The position numbers and the translations under genes were made by a program. DNA of 40,335 bases from Candidatus Bathyarchaeota archaeon (lineage in GTDB: Archaea > Thermoproteota > Bathyarchaeia > TCS64). The DNA is taken from contig JADHWM010000013.1 in NCBI GenBank assembly GCA_016783485.1, forward strand, positions 1 to 40,335, written 5' to 3'. Below, one piece after another: positions 8,351-15,571 of the stretch. Below the pieces are notes generated by a model. That model had not been told where the DNA came from. It saw only the letters and a program-made list of their open reading frames with translations, and did no database searches. Within the stretch, counting starts at the first letter, position 1. Each line of letters starts with the position of its first letter.

Positions 8351-8674
8351 CCTTTGAATCTAGAAATTTCTACCAAAGTAGGCTGGTTGAATATTCTGCG
8401 AGTAATATCAGATGAATTATTCATCCACCAAATTCTGTTGTTTATGGATATTAACTTTTCTTTTCTCATATTGAGACGCACAGAACATTCCCTATACCGA
8501 TAAATATAGTATATATTGATCTAATATTACATCGTAATAAAAACGATAGAATTGGCCTTCACAAAAACATAGTTTAATTAAAATACACTTCCATTTTTGT
8601 ATTCAACTATGTCTGTTAATATGACTTTATTATCCGTTATCCCATTCTTTACGTTCAAGTTGGAATATACATAA
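8351..8674. other. AT-rich spacer upstream of hydrogenase operon
   Basis: About 320 bases without a convincing gene, much richer in A and T than the flanking genes. It contains the hydrogenase promoter and the palindromes listed separately. Beyond 8430 I see only AT-rich sequence with several TATA-like runs (for example around 8500-8520) and no recognisable RNA gene. Confidence 0.5.
8361..8425 (-). promoter_or_regulatory. Hydrogenase promoter with two palindromes
   Basis: Reading toward the small subunit, there is GATGAAT-T-ATTCATC at 8411-8425 (7-bp arms, one-base centre), then a weak TATA-like AGAATATTC near 8391, then the perfect 12-bp palindrome TAGAAATTTCTA at 8361-8372 just before the coding start. 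The placement on either side of a possible core promoter is what operators look like. No regulator can be assigned, and the TATA call is weak. Confidence 0.4.
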
Positions 8675-9124
8675 CTAACGTGGATTTTTTGGGGGATAGA
8701 GCACCCTAACCAGTCGCTCAACAGCGGGCAATCTCCCTGATATTTCATCATTCTCGAGGGCGAGAAACTCCATACTCTCCTCGAACTCCCGGAACAGGAG
8801 TTGTATAATCTCCATCATTTTCCCGGGGTGCCTCTCGAAGAGATCCATATTCTTCATGGTGAATCTTCTGGCACCCTCGGGGGGGGCAGCATCGAGGCGA
8901 GGACTTAAGCAGGCTGATGCACCTGATCACGGGTATCGTAACGTGAGGAGATCCTCGTATAGCGGTCGAAATCCATGAATTGACATCTTCGTTTCCGATG
9001 GCGACCCGTTTTCAAAAAAGATCGTGTAATTCCCGGTATTTTCTTCAAAATAGAAACTTGAAACTCCCTGTTTCGAGGGATAAACGTGAAAAAGGGCCGG
9101 GTGAAAGCTTAAATTAATCATCAT
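8675..9124 (-). pseudogene. Doubtful small ORF pair or broken gene
   Basis: One minus-strand frame is open for about 150 codons except for a single TGA at 8927-8929. The upstream part (ATG 9124) reads protein-like (FYFEENTGNYTIFFENG); the downstream part contains an ATG at 8857 followed by MKNMDLFERHPGKMMEIIQL and an amphipathic helix. A TATA-like ATATATAT at 9151-9160 lies about 31 bases before ATG 9124. It may be a pseudogene with one nonsense change, two small genes, or chance. The family is unknown to me. Confidence 0.3.
9107..9119 (+). promoter_or_regulatory. nuo operon promoter
   Basis: cttaaattaatc is a good archaeal TATA-like element; transcription would begin near 9138, and the ribosome site GGGGAGTGA sits just before the ATG at 9149. 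A 6-bp inverted repeat (TTAATC at 9114-9119, GATTAA at 9127-9132) spans the region between TATA and start and might be an operator. Confidence 0.5.
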
Positions 9125-9148
9125 GAGATTAAAGGGGAGTGATTGGGA

Positions 9149-9517
9149 ATGATATATATTGGCGACCATCTCGCGTTCTGGATCTTCACAGCCACTGAGA
9201 TAGGTTTCCTCACCTTCGCAATCATCGTCGCCCGGCTGATCGGAGCCAAGAAACCCAACAAGATCAAGGCCACAATCTACGAGTGCGGCCAGGAACCCTT
9301 CGGGGCCGCCAAGGACTACAAGGTCCTCGGGATAACCCGGTACTTCGGGTACGCCGTGGTCTTCTTCGCCCTCGACGCCTTCGCCTGGGTGATACTGACG
9401 GCGGCGATGTCCATCAACTTCACGTTCGAGACGATATCCGTCGTCACCGTTTACATAGCCGTCGTCCTCGTGGGGATCGGCTACTTCCTTACCGAGCTCA
9501 AAAAGCTGGTGAGATGA
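9149..9517 (+). CDS. nuoA: Complex I subunit A (NuoA/FpoA)
   Basis: 122 residues with three membrane helices (about 8-28, 68-88 and 92-114). NuoA holds the loop beside the quinone pocket; the conserved YECGQEPFG segment with its Cys and Glu is seen at about residues 44-52. ATG 9149 is preferred to an upstream TTG because GGGGAGTGA precedes it at the right distance. It is the first gene of the operon and is followed one base after its stop by nuoB. Confidence 0.95.
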   Translation: MIYIGDHLAFWIFTATEIGFLTFAIIVARLIGAKKPNKIKATIYECGQEPFGAAKDYKVLGITRYFGYAVVFFALDAFAWVILTAAMSINFTFETISVVTVYIAVVLVGIGYFLTELKKLVR

Positions 9518-9518
9518 T

Positions 9519-10028
9519 ATGGCTGAAGAGTCCTGTGAGCTGAAACGAAGCCTCGACTGGGTCCCAGGATCTGGGGCCGTCTACAGCGTCGTCGACTACG
9601 TCGCCGGGTGGGCTCGCAAGTACTCCATCTGGCCCATACACTTAGTGACGGGATGCTGCGGCCCGGAGTTCATGCAGACCTCCGGCGTCCAGTACGACAT
9701 GGAGCGCCTGGGCATACTGCCCTTCGCGAGCGTCCGGCAGTGCGACTGCATCATGGTGGTCGGCGTCGTCTCCCGCAAGATGGCGTTGAGGGTCAAGTAC
9801 CTCTACGAGCAGATGGGGGAGCCCAAGTACGTCGTCTCCGTGGGGGCCTGCCCCACCGGGAGGGGTCCCTTCTACGACTCCTACGCCGCCGTCCCCGTGG
9901 ACGAGTACGTCCCCGTGGATGTCTACATCCCGGGCTGCCCGCCCCGCCCCGAGGCCATCATCCAGGGGATGATGATCCTCCAGGAAAAGATCAAGAACAC
10001 GAAGAGGATAGGTGTCAAGAGTGAGTGA
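9519..10028 (+). CDS. nuoB: Complex I subunit B (NuoB/FpoB), N2 cluster
   Basis: 169 residues. NuoB carries the terminal [4Fe-4S] cluster N2 that passes electrons to quinone or another lipid carrier. All four ligands are present: adjacent Cys46-Cys47 in TGCCGPEF, Cys111 in GACPTGRG and Cys140 in PGCPPRP. Two extra Cys (75 and 77) lie where many homologues have small or acidic residues. There is no transmembrane segment; it is a peripheral-arm protein. nuoC starts inside its last codons. Confidence 0.95.
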   Translation: MAEESCELKRSLDWVPGSGAVYSVVDYVAGWARKYSIWPIHLVTGCCGPEFMQTSGVQYDMERLGILPFASVRQCDCIMVVGVVSRKMALRVKYLYEQMGEPKYVVSVGACPTGRGPFYDSYAAVPVDEYVPVDVYIPGCPPRPEAIIQGMMILQEKIKNTKRIGVKSE

Positions 10029-10482
10029 GGCGGAGCTCGTCGAAGCGATAACAACTTCCCACGCCGAGCAGATTGAGTCGGCCGAGGTCCTCCGATCCCA
10101 GAGGGTCTCCGTGGTCGTGAAGAGGGAGGTCTTCCTCGAGGTGGCCGAGGCCCTCAGGGACGAATACGGCTTCAAGACCCCCTCCGCCGCCGGGGGACTG
10201 GATTATCCCAAGGAGGAGCGGATGCAGATGATCTATTATCTCTTCAACCCGGACTCCAAGATCACCCTCACTTTAAGGGTCGACCTGCCCAGGGACGACC
10301 CGACCCTCCCCACCCTCACAGGGGTCTGGGAGGCGATGAGCTTCCACGAGAGGGAGGCCCACGAGATGTTCGGCATCGAGTTCGAGGGCCACCCCAACAT
10401 GATCCCCCTGCTGATGCCGCCGGATTGGAGGGGGGGCTACCCGCTCAGGAAGGACTTCAAGGGGGAGGCGGGCGAGGAATGA
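10012..10482 (+). CDS. nuoC: Complex I subunit C (NuoC/FpoC)
   Basis: 156 residues of the 30-kDa subunit family, a structural part of the peripheral arm. The family signature is WEAMSFHEREAHEMFGIEF, followed by the PLLMPPDWRGGYPLRKDF end. The N-terminal 60 residues form a variable alpha/beta domain. The start is GTG; both 10012 and 10021 are possible, and 10012 has AGAGG about 5 bases upstream. It overlaps nuoB by 17 bases and nuoD by 4 (ATGA), so translation is probably coupled. Confidence 0.94.
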   Translation: MSRVSEAELVEAITTSHAEQIESAEVLRSQRVSVVVKREVFLEVAEALRDEYGFKTPSAAGGLDYPKEERMQMIYYLFNPDSKITLTLRVDLPRDDPTLPTLTGVWEAMSFHEREAHEMFGIEFEGHPNMIPLLMPPDWRGGYPLRKDFKGEAGEE

Positions 10483-11594
10483 GCGAGCCCACCATCACCC
10501 CCGACTTGATGCGGATCAGCTGGGGCCCCCAGCACCCCATGAGCGGCCAGACCCGGATCCTCCTCGATGTCGACGGGGAGAAGGTCCACAAGATCATAGC
10601 CGACCTCGGCTTCACCCACAGGGGCATCGAGAAGATCCTGGAGAACAGGTCATTCCTCCAGGGGATCGTCCCCATCGAGAGGATGGTGATGATCGACACC
10701 GCTAACATCGGCCTCGGGTACGTGATGGCCATCGAGGAGTCTCTCGGCATCGAGGTCCCCGAGAGGGCTCACTGGATCCGAAGCCTCGTCTGCGAGCTGT
10801 CCCGGATCAGCAGCCACCTCTACGCCTTCGGGCTCCAGGCCGAGTCCACGGGCTACTTCCCCGCGGTCTTCCTCTGGACCACCACGGACAGGACTGTCCT
10901 GCTGGACCTCATGGAGGAGCTCACCGGGGCCCGCTTCAGCTACAACTTCTTCCTCCCCGGAGGGGTCATGAAGGACCTCACCGAGGGATTCGAGGACAGG
11001 GTCATCGAGGGCGTCCAATACCTCAGGAAGCGCTTCGAGGACTACTGGACCGCTATGATAGAGAACATCGTCTTCGAGGCCCGCTGCAACGACGTCGCAG
11101 TCCTGAAGCCTGAGGACGCAATCCGCCTCGGTGCCACCGGCCCTGTGCTCAGGGGATCCGGTATTTCCATCGACGTCCGGAAGGACGAGCCCTACGCCGC
11201 CTATGGAGACCTCGACTTCGAGGTGATCACCGAGTCCGCATGCGACAGCATGGCCCGGACCAAGGTCCGGTACAGGGAGATCGGCCAGTCGCTTAACATG
11301 ATGGAGCAGGTCGCCAACGAGATCCCGGGCGGCCCCATCAGAACCCGGTTCCCCCTCTTCACCCGCTCAAAGCCCGGGGAGGTTTACAGCAGGGTCGAGA
11401 CTGGCAGGGGGGAGATGGGTATCCACATGTTCACGGCGGTGGGGATGAATCCCTACAGGGTCAAGATCAACTCCCCGACCCTGCGGAACATGTACGTCTT
11501 CGAGAGGCTCTGCGAGCTCGACGAGATGCTCATGGCCGACGTTCCCGTCGTGATCAACTCGATTGACCCGTGGTACCTCGACTCGGATAGGTGA
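10479..11594 (+). CDS. nuoD: Complex I subunit D (NuoD/FpoD)
   Basis: 371 residues of the 49-kDa subunit, which is derived from a hydrogenase large subunit and forms the quinone pocket with NuoB. Seen: SWGPQHPMSGQTRILLDVDG at the N-terminus, GFTHRGIEKILE, and the conserved C-terminal part ending in VVINSIDPWYLDSDR. The Ni-binding Cys pairs of hydrogenases are absent, as expected, which separates it from the real hydrogenase subunit in this window. ATG 10479 overlaps the nuoC stop (ATGA). Confidence 0.95.
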   Translation: MSEPTITPDLMRISWGPQHPMSGQTRILLDVDGEKVHKIIADLGFTHRGIEKILENRSFLQGIVPIERMVMIDTANIGLGYVMAIEESLGIEVPERAHWIRSLVCELSRISSHLYAFGLQAESTGYFPAVFLWTTTDRTVLLDLMEELTGARFSYNFFLPGGVMKDLTEGFEDRVIEGVQYLRKRFEDYWTAMIENIVFEARCNDVAVLKPEDAIRLGATGPVLRGSGISIDVRKDEPYAAYGDLDFEVITESACDSMARTKVRYREIGQSLNMMEQVANEIPGGPIRTRFPLFTRSKPGEVYSRVETGRGEMGIHMFTAVGMNPYRVKINSPTLRNMYVFERLCELDEMLMADVPVVINSIDPWYLDSDR

Positions 11595-12631
11595 TGAATG
11601 TGAACATACTTGCATCGATCTGGAATTATGCGACCGAGTTCCTGGCCGTGAACGCGAAGCCCCTGCTCCAGATCTACGTCTTGCCCGGGCTCATCTTCAT
11701 CCTCGGCTTCGCGATCATCGCCGTCTGGTTCGAGAGAAAGTTCCTCGCCAGGGCGATGCTCAGGGTGGGCCCCTACTACTGCGGTAAGCGGTCCGGGGTT
11801 CTCCAGGTCTTCGCGGACTTCCTGAAGCTATTCATGAAGGAGATCATCGTCCCCAAGGACATGAACTTCCTCTTCTTCGCGGCGATGCCGGTGCTCGTCT
11901 CCACGGTGCCCGCCCTCGCCCTCATCCTGATACCCTTCGACGCGAACTGGGTCCTCTGGGACATCGGGAGCCTAGGGTTGCCCATGTTCTTCGCCATCGC
12001 TGGGATAGCCCCTCTGATCCCCATCTTCGCAGGGTGGGCGTCTAACAACAAGTACGGCTTCATCGGGGCCTTCAGGGTCGCTTACATGTACATCAGCGCC
12101 GAGATCCCCCTGGTCATCTGCGGGGCGGCCGTCGCCATCATGGCGGGGAGCTTCGACCTCGTCGAGATAGTCCAGGCTCAGCGGAACATGTGGTTTGCGG
12201 TGCCCCAGTTCATCGGTTTCGTGATATTCTTCCTGGGGGTCATCATCGAGTCCGAGAGGACCCCCTTCGACATCCCCGTCGCCGAGGTGGAGCTCGTACT
12301 CGGCTGGAGGACCGAGTACAGCGGCATCCTCTTCGGGTTCACCATGATGGCCGAGTACGTCATGTTCCAGGCCTGGACCCTACTGTTCATCACCCTCTAC
12401 CTTGGGGGCTTCAACGGCCCGGTCCTGGGTTTCCTAGGGGTCACGGGGAGCCACATCTTCTGGATGCTCGCCAAGTTCGCTTTCATGGTCGTGCTGATTG
12501 TCCTCATCAGGACCGTCTACCCCAGGCTCAGGCTCGACCAGATGCTCGACCTGGGCTGGAAGTACCTGACCCCCCTGGCGTTGCTCAATCTGGCGCTGGT
12601 CCTGGGGATGAAGATGTTGGGGGTGTATTGA
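11594..12631 (+). CDS. nuoH: Complex I subunit H (NuoH/FpoH)
   Basis: 345 residues, eight or so membrane helices. NuoH joins the peripheral and membrane arms and lines the quinone channel. The family motif RVGPYYCGKRSGVLQVFAD followed by FLKLFMKE is at about residues 56-84, and a conserved acidic loop (ESERTPFDIPVAEVELVLG) is at about 218-237. The start codon overlaps the nuoD stop in TGATG; a GTG at 11591 in the same frame is the only alternative. Confidence 0.95.
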   Translation: MNVNILASIWNYATEFLAVNAKPLLQIYVLPGLIFILGFAIIAVWFERKFLARAMLRVGPYYCGKRSGVLQVFADFLKLFMKEIIVPKDMNFLFFAAMPVLVSTVPALALILIPFDANWVLWDIGSLGLPMFFAIAGIAPLIPIFAGWASNNKYGFIGAFRVAYMYISAEIPLVICGAAVAIMAGSFDLVEIVQAQRNMWFAVPQFIGFVIFFLGVIIESERTPFDIPVAEVELVLGWRTEYSGILFGFTMMAEYVMFQAWTLLFITLYLGGFNGPVLGFLGVTGSHIFWMLAKFAFMVVLIVLIRTVYPRLRLDQMLDLGWKYLTPLALLNLALVLGMKMLGVY

Positions 12632-13131
12632 TGAGCGTCCTGGATCGCTACCTGGATCGCTTCCCGTTCTTCAAGAAGATTTTCAAGCCCTTCCTCGTGG
12701 TGGCCCCCTACGTCCTCATGAGCGGCCAGACCGTGGCTTACCCCACGGAGAGGCCCATATTCCACGATAGGTTCAGGGGGCGTCACAAGTTCTACTTCGA
12801 CAGGTGCATAAGCTGCAACACCTGCGCCCGGGTCTGCCCGTGCAAGTCCATCACCCTCGTCGAGGTGGAGGGGCGGGAGGGCAAGTTCCCCGAGATCGAT
12901 TATCAGACCTGCAGCTTCTGCGGCTACTGCGTCGAGTTCTGCCCCAAGTTAGCATTGGAGTTCACGGACTTTGTGGAGTTCTCCGAGGTGGATAGGAGTA
13001 AGCTCGTCTACTCCCCGGAGCAGCTCACGGAGGTTCCCGACCTCAAGGAGGTCCTCCCGATGCTCAAGAGGAGGACGGAGAGGTATCTCACGGATAAGGA
13101 GATCAAGTACAGGAAGGTGAGCGACGTATGA
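12631..13131 (+). CDS. nuoI: Complex I subunit I (NuoI/FpoI), two [4Fe-4S]
   Basis: 166 residues. Two ferredoxin-type clusters are encoded: Cys59, 62, 65 and 69 in CISCNTCARVCP and Cys94, 97, 100 and 104 in CSFCGYCVEFCP. NuoI relays electrons from the input module to NuoB. The N-terminal 50 residues form the amphipathic membrane-surface helix typical of the family. The ATG overlaps the nuoH stop (TGATG), and the end overlaps nuoJ1 by 4 bases. Since no NuoE, F or G is encoded nearby, this subunit is the likely entry point for a soluble donor such as ferredoxin; that is inference. Confidence 0.95.
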   Translation: MSVLDRYLDRFPFFKKIFKPFLVVAPYVLMSGQTVAYPTERPIFHDRFRGRHKFYFDRCISCNTCARVCPCKSITLVEVEGREGKFPEIDYQTCSFCGYCVEFCPKLALEFTDFVEFSEVDRSKLVYSPEQLTEVPDLKEVLPMLKRRTERYLTDKEIKYRKVSDV

Positions 13132-13394
13132 TAGCGATTCTACTCGTCCTGATCGTCACGGTGGTCAGCGCCGGATTGGCCGTCACGATGCCCAACATCG
13201 TCTACGGCGTCGTCTTCCTGCTCTGCACCAACATCTGCCTCGCCATCGCCTACTACATGATGGGGGCGCCCACGGTGGCCCTGTTCCAGCTCGCGATATT
13301 CGCGGGGGCGGTGGTGGTCTTCTTCATCATCACGGTCATGTTCACCAGGGCCGGTGAGATGGAGATCGTCGAGGAGCCGGAGGTGGCGCAATGA
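13128..13394 (+). CDS. nuoJ: Complex I subunit J, N-terminal half
   Basis: 88 residues with three helices. It matches the first half of NuoJ, including the conserved GAPTVALFQLAIFAGAVVVF segment, which holds the third helix with its pi-bulge. In this genome, as in some other archaea, NuoJ is split into two genes. It overlaps nuoI and the next gene by 4 bases each. It works in the membrane arm between NuoH and NuoK. Confidence 0.9.
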   Translation: MIAILLVLIVTVVSAGLAVTMPNIVYGVVFLLCTNICLAIAYYMMGAPTVALFQLAIFAGAVVVFFIITVMFTRAGEMEIVEEPEVAQ

Positions 13395-13678
13395 GCGACC
13401 TCTGGGATAAGTACGGATTGACGATCTCAGTCATCATCATGATCATGGGAGGTTTCATCACCTTCATGGGGAGCGATGCCCTGAGCTTCCCGGCCTTCGA
13501 GTACAGAGCCTCAGATGCTGGCCTGGTCCCTGCGGAGCCCTACGGCGAGATAGCCGAGCATGCTAGCCGCTTCCTCTGGGAGCACCGGGCCCTCGACCTC
13601 ACGGCCCAGGCCTTCGTCATCACGGCGGCGGTGATCTGCTGCCTGGCGCTTATCAAGCCCTCGGAGGTGGAGGCCTGA
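13391..13678 (+). CDS. Complex I subunit J, C-terminal half
   Basis: 95 residues with two helices (about 10-30 and 73-90) separated by a polar stretch. Its position directly after the N-terminal half of NuoJ, before NuoK and with 4-base overlaps on both sides, is how the second half of a split NuoJ appears in archaeal operons. Sequence conservation in this part of NuoJ is low, so the call rests mainly on context. Confidence 0.75.
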   Translation: MSDLWDKYGLTISVIIMIMGGFITFMGSDALSFPAFEYRASDAGLVPAEPYGEIAEHASRFLWEHRALDLTAQAFVITAAVICCLALIKPSEVEA

Positions 13679-13989
13679 TGATGCCCCTGGCTCCATTCGT
13701 CGCGACGACGGTCATCATGATCATCATAGGGCTGGGATGTCTCATGTTCAAGAGGGACATGGTCCGGCTCCTCATCGGGGTCGAGATACTCTTCAACGCG
13801 GCGAACCTGTTCTTCATCGCCCTCGCCACCCAGAGCCCGGGTATGATCGATCCTTTCGCCCACTCGGTGGTCATGATGGCCATCGTCCTGGACGGGACGG
13901 TGATCGCCGTCGGCCTCGCGATGGTGCTCAACGTCTACAAGCACTACAAGACTATCGACATCAGGAAGCTGAGGCGGTTGAAATGGTAG
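13678..13989 (+). CDS. nuoK: Complex I subunit K (NuoK/FpoK)
   Basis: 103 residues, three membrane helices. The family core LLIGVEILFNAANLFFIAL contains the conserved membrane Glu of helix 2, part of the proton-transfer path. Two consecutive ATG codons (13678, 13681) are possible starts; the first overlaps the nuoJ2 stop. The end overlaps the next gene by 7 bases. Confidence 0.95.
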   Translation: MMPLAPFVATTVIMIIIGLGCLMFKRDMVRLLIGVEILFNAANLFFIALATQSPGMIDPFAHSVVMMAIVLDGTVIAVGLAMVLNVYKHYKTIDIRKLRRLKW

Positions 13990-15503
13990 CCCAAGACTTC
14001 ATCATAAACGGTTTCCAGCTCCCCCTCCCACTGGCGGTTCTCCTCCTGGGAGGCCTCGCTTCCCCATTGGTCGGGATCTTGTCCAGAAAGTTCGAGGTCA
14101 AGAAGATCCAGGAGGCCTGGATGGTCATAGTCTCCGCGAGCGCCCTCGTTACCGTCTACCTGCTCTACCAAACGGTCAAGGCGACGGCCAACGAGATTCT
14201 CGTGATCGGGATGTGGGGGCAGGCGCCCCCCCTCGCGGGCTGCTTCGAGATAGACATGCTCAGCGTCTTCATGGCGGGGAGCATTGGCTTCCTGGGATTA
14301 TTGGTTGCCGTCTACTCTGTGAGCTACATGGAGAGGGAGACCCGCCTCACTGAGTTCTACACCCTGGTCACATTCATGATGGCCGGGATGACCGGTATTG
14401 TCATGGCTGGGGACCTGTTCACCCTGTTCGTCTTCTGGGAGCTTATGGGCCTCTCCAGCTACGCCCTGGTCGCCTTCCTGAAGCGCACCTGGGGGCCAAT
14501 AGAGGCCGGCTTTAAGTATCTCATGATGAGCGCGACGGCCGGCGCCTTCCTCCTCCTCAGCATGGCCATCATCTACGGCATGACGGGGTCCCTCAACTTC
14601 GCCGTCATCGCCGACAGCCTCAGGGGCGCCCCGTCTTCGCCCTGGATCTTCATCCTCTTCAGCACCCTGGTGGTCGGCTTCGGCGTAAAATCGGCGATCG
14701 TCCCACTCCACACATGGCTGCCGGACGCCCACCCGGAGGCCCCTAGCCCCATCAGCGCTCTGCTATCCGGAATAGTCATCGAGACGGGCCTCTACGCCCT
14801 CACGCGGGTCTTATTCCTCGCATTCGAGCCGGGGATGTTCAAGCTGCCCATGGCTTTCCTCGCGGTCCTCACCATGACCCTGGCCAACGTCACGGCCCTC
14901 CTCCAGAGCGACATCAAGCGGATGCTGGCGTACTCCAGCATCGCCCAGATAGGGTATATGCTCATGGGGCTGGCGGCGGGGACGGCCTACGGCGTGATGG
15001 GGCTCTTCCTCCACGTGTTCAACCACTCTATAATGAAGGGGGTGGCCTTCCTCGCCTCGGGCTCCATCGTCCACGAGACGGGCACCCGGGACATCAAGAG
15101 CCTCAGAGGCGTCGGTAAGATGATGCCCCTAACGTCCATCAGCCTCTTCATAGCCCTCCTGGGCCTCGGGGGCGTCCCCGGCACCAACGGCTTCATAAGC
15201 AAGTACCACCTGTTCAGCGCCGCCTTCGGCTCGGGGCTCGGGTGGCTGGGGATCATGGGGGTCCTCAACAGCGCCCTGAGCATGGCATACTACCTCAGGG
15301 TCATGCAGGTTCTCCTGGGTTCGCCGGATAAGGGCTTCAAGGCCCACGAGGCCCCGATCCTGATGGTCGCGGTGACCCTGGTAATGGCAGTCATCATAGT
15401 GTTCCTCGGGGTCTGGCCGGCTCCCATCATCAGCTTCGCAACCGATGCGTCAGAAGCCCTAGTGAACGGGCTCTCCACATTCATCGGGGCGGTGCTGGGC
15501 TGA
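13983..15503 (+). CDS. nuoN: Antiporter-like complex I subunit (NuoN/MrpD type)
   Basis: 506 residues, about 14 membrane helices, of the proton-conducting transporter family. The conserved Glu of helix 5 is in FWELMGLSSY and the helix-7 Lys in GFGVKSAIVPLHTWLPDAHPEAPSP. The next motif reads LLSGIVIETGLYALTR, with Glu where NuoM and NuoL commonly have Lys. It could equally be called FpoN, FpoM-like or MrpD-like; the order of the three antiporters (this one, then L, then M) differs from the usual L-M-N. The ATG lies inside the end of nuoK. The stop overlaps the ATG of a 22-codon ORF. Confidence 0.9.
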   Translation: MVAQDFIINGFQLPLPLAVLLLGGLASPLVGILSRKFEVKKIQEAWMVIVSASALVTVYLLYQTVKATANEILVIGMWGQAPPLAGCFEIDMLSVFMAGSIGFLGLLVAVYSVSYMERETRLTEFYTLVTFMMAGMTGIVMAGDLFTLFVFWELMGLSSYALVAFLKRTWGPIEAGFKYLMMSATAGAFLLLSMAIIYGMTGSLNFAVIADSLRGAPSSPWIFILFSTLVVGFGVKSAIVPLHTWLPDAHPEAPSPISALLSGIVIETGLYALTRVLFLAFEPGMFKLPMAFLAVLTMTLANVTALLQSDIKRMLAYSSIAQIGYMLMGLAAGTAYGVMGLFLHVFNHSIMKGVAFLASGSIVHETGTRDIKSLRGVGKMMPLTSISLFIALLGLGGVPGTNGFISKYHLFSAAFGSGLGWLGIMGVLNSALSMAYYLRVMQVLLGSPDKGFKAHEAPILMVAVTLVMAVIIVFLGVWPAPIISFATDASEALVNGLSTFIGAVLG

Positions 15504-15571
15504 TGGTTTACGCAAACGCTATTAACTGGATGCTAAAAATGGTAGGAGATATGATGGGAGGTCTAGCGTGA
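15503..15571 (+). CDS. 22-residue micro-ORF coupled to nuoN and nuoL
   Basis: ATG 15503 overlaps the nuoN-like stop (TGATG), and the TGA stop at 15569-15571 overlaps the GTG start of nuoL. These are the same overlap styles used between the proven genes of this operon. The peptide begins MVYANAINWMLKMVGDMM and is amphipathic with four Met. It also contains the nuoL ribosome site GGGAGGT. It may be a tiny subunit, a leader that couples nuoL translation to nuoN, or chance. Confidence 0.35.
   Translation: MVYANAINWMLKMVGDMMGGLA

Noticed and set aside
8927-8929. In-frame TGA as a selenocysteine codon
   Set aside because: No hairpin of SECIS type is evident, the surrounding residues resemble no selenoprotein, and no selenocysteine genes are in the window; a nonsense change or separate small ORFs are simpler.
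10479-11594. NuoD as a second hydrogenase large subunit
   Set aside because: The CxxC pairs that bind nickel are absent at both ends; GPQHP and the surrounding operon identify it as complex I subunit D.
12190-13131. A 313-codon plus-strand frame through nuoH and nuoI
   Set aside because: The first 147 codons are out of frame with nuoH and read as Arg/His/Pro-rich shadow sequence; nuoI itself starts at 12631.
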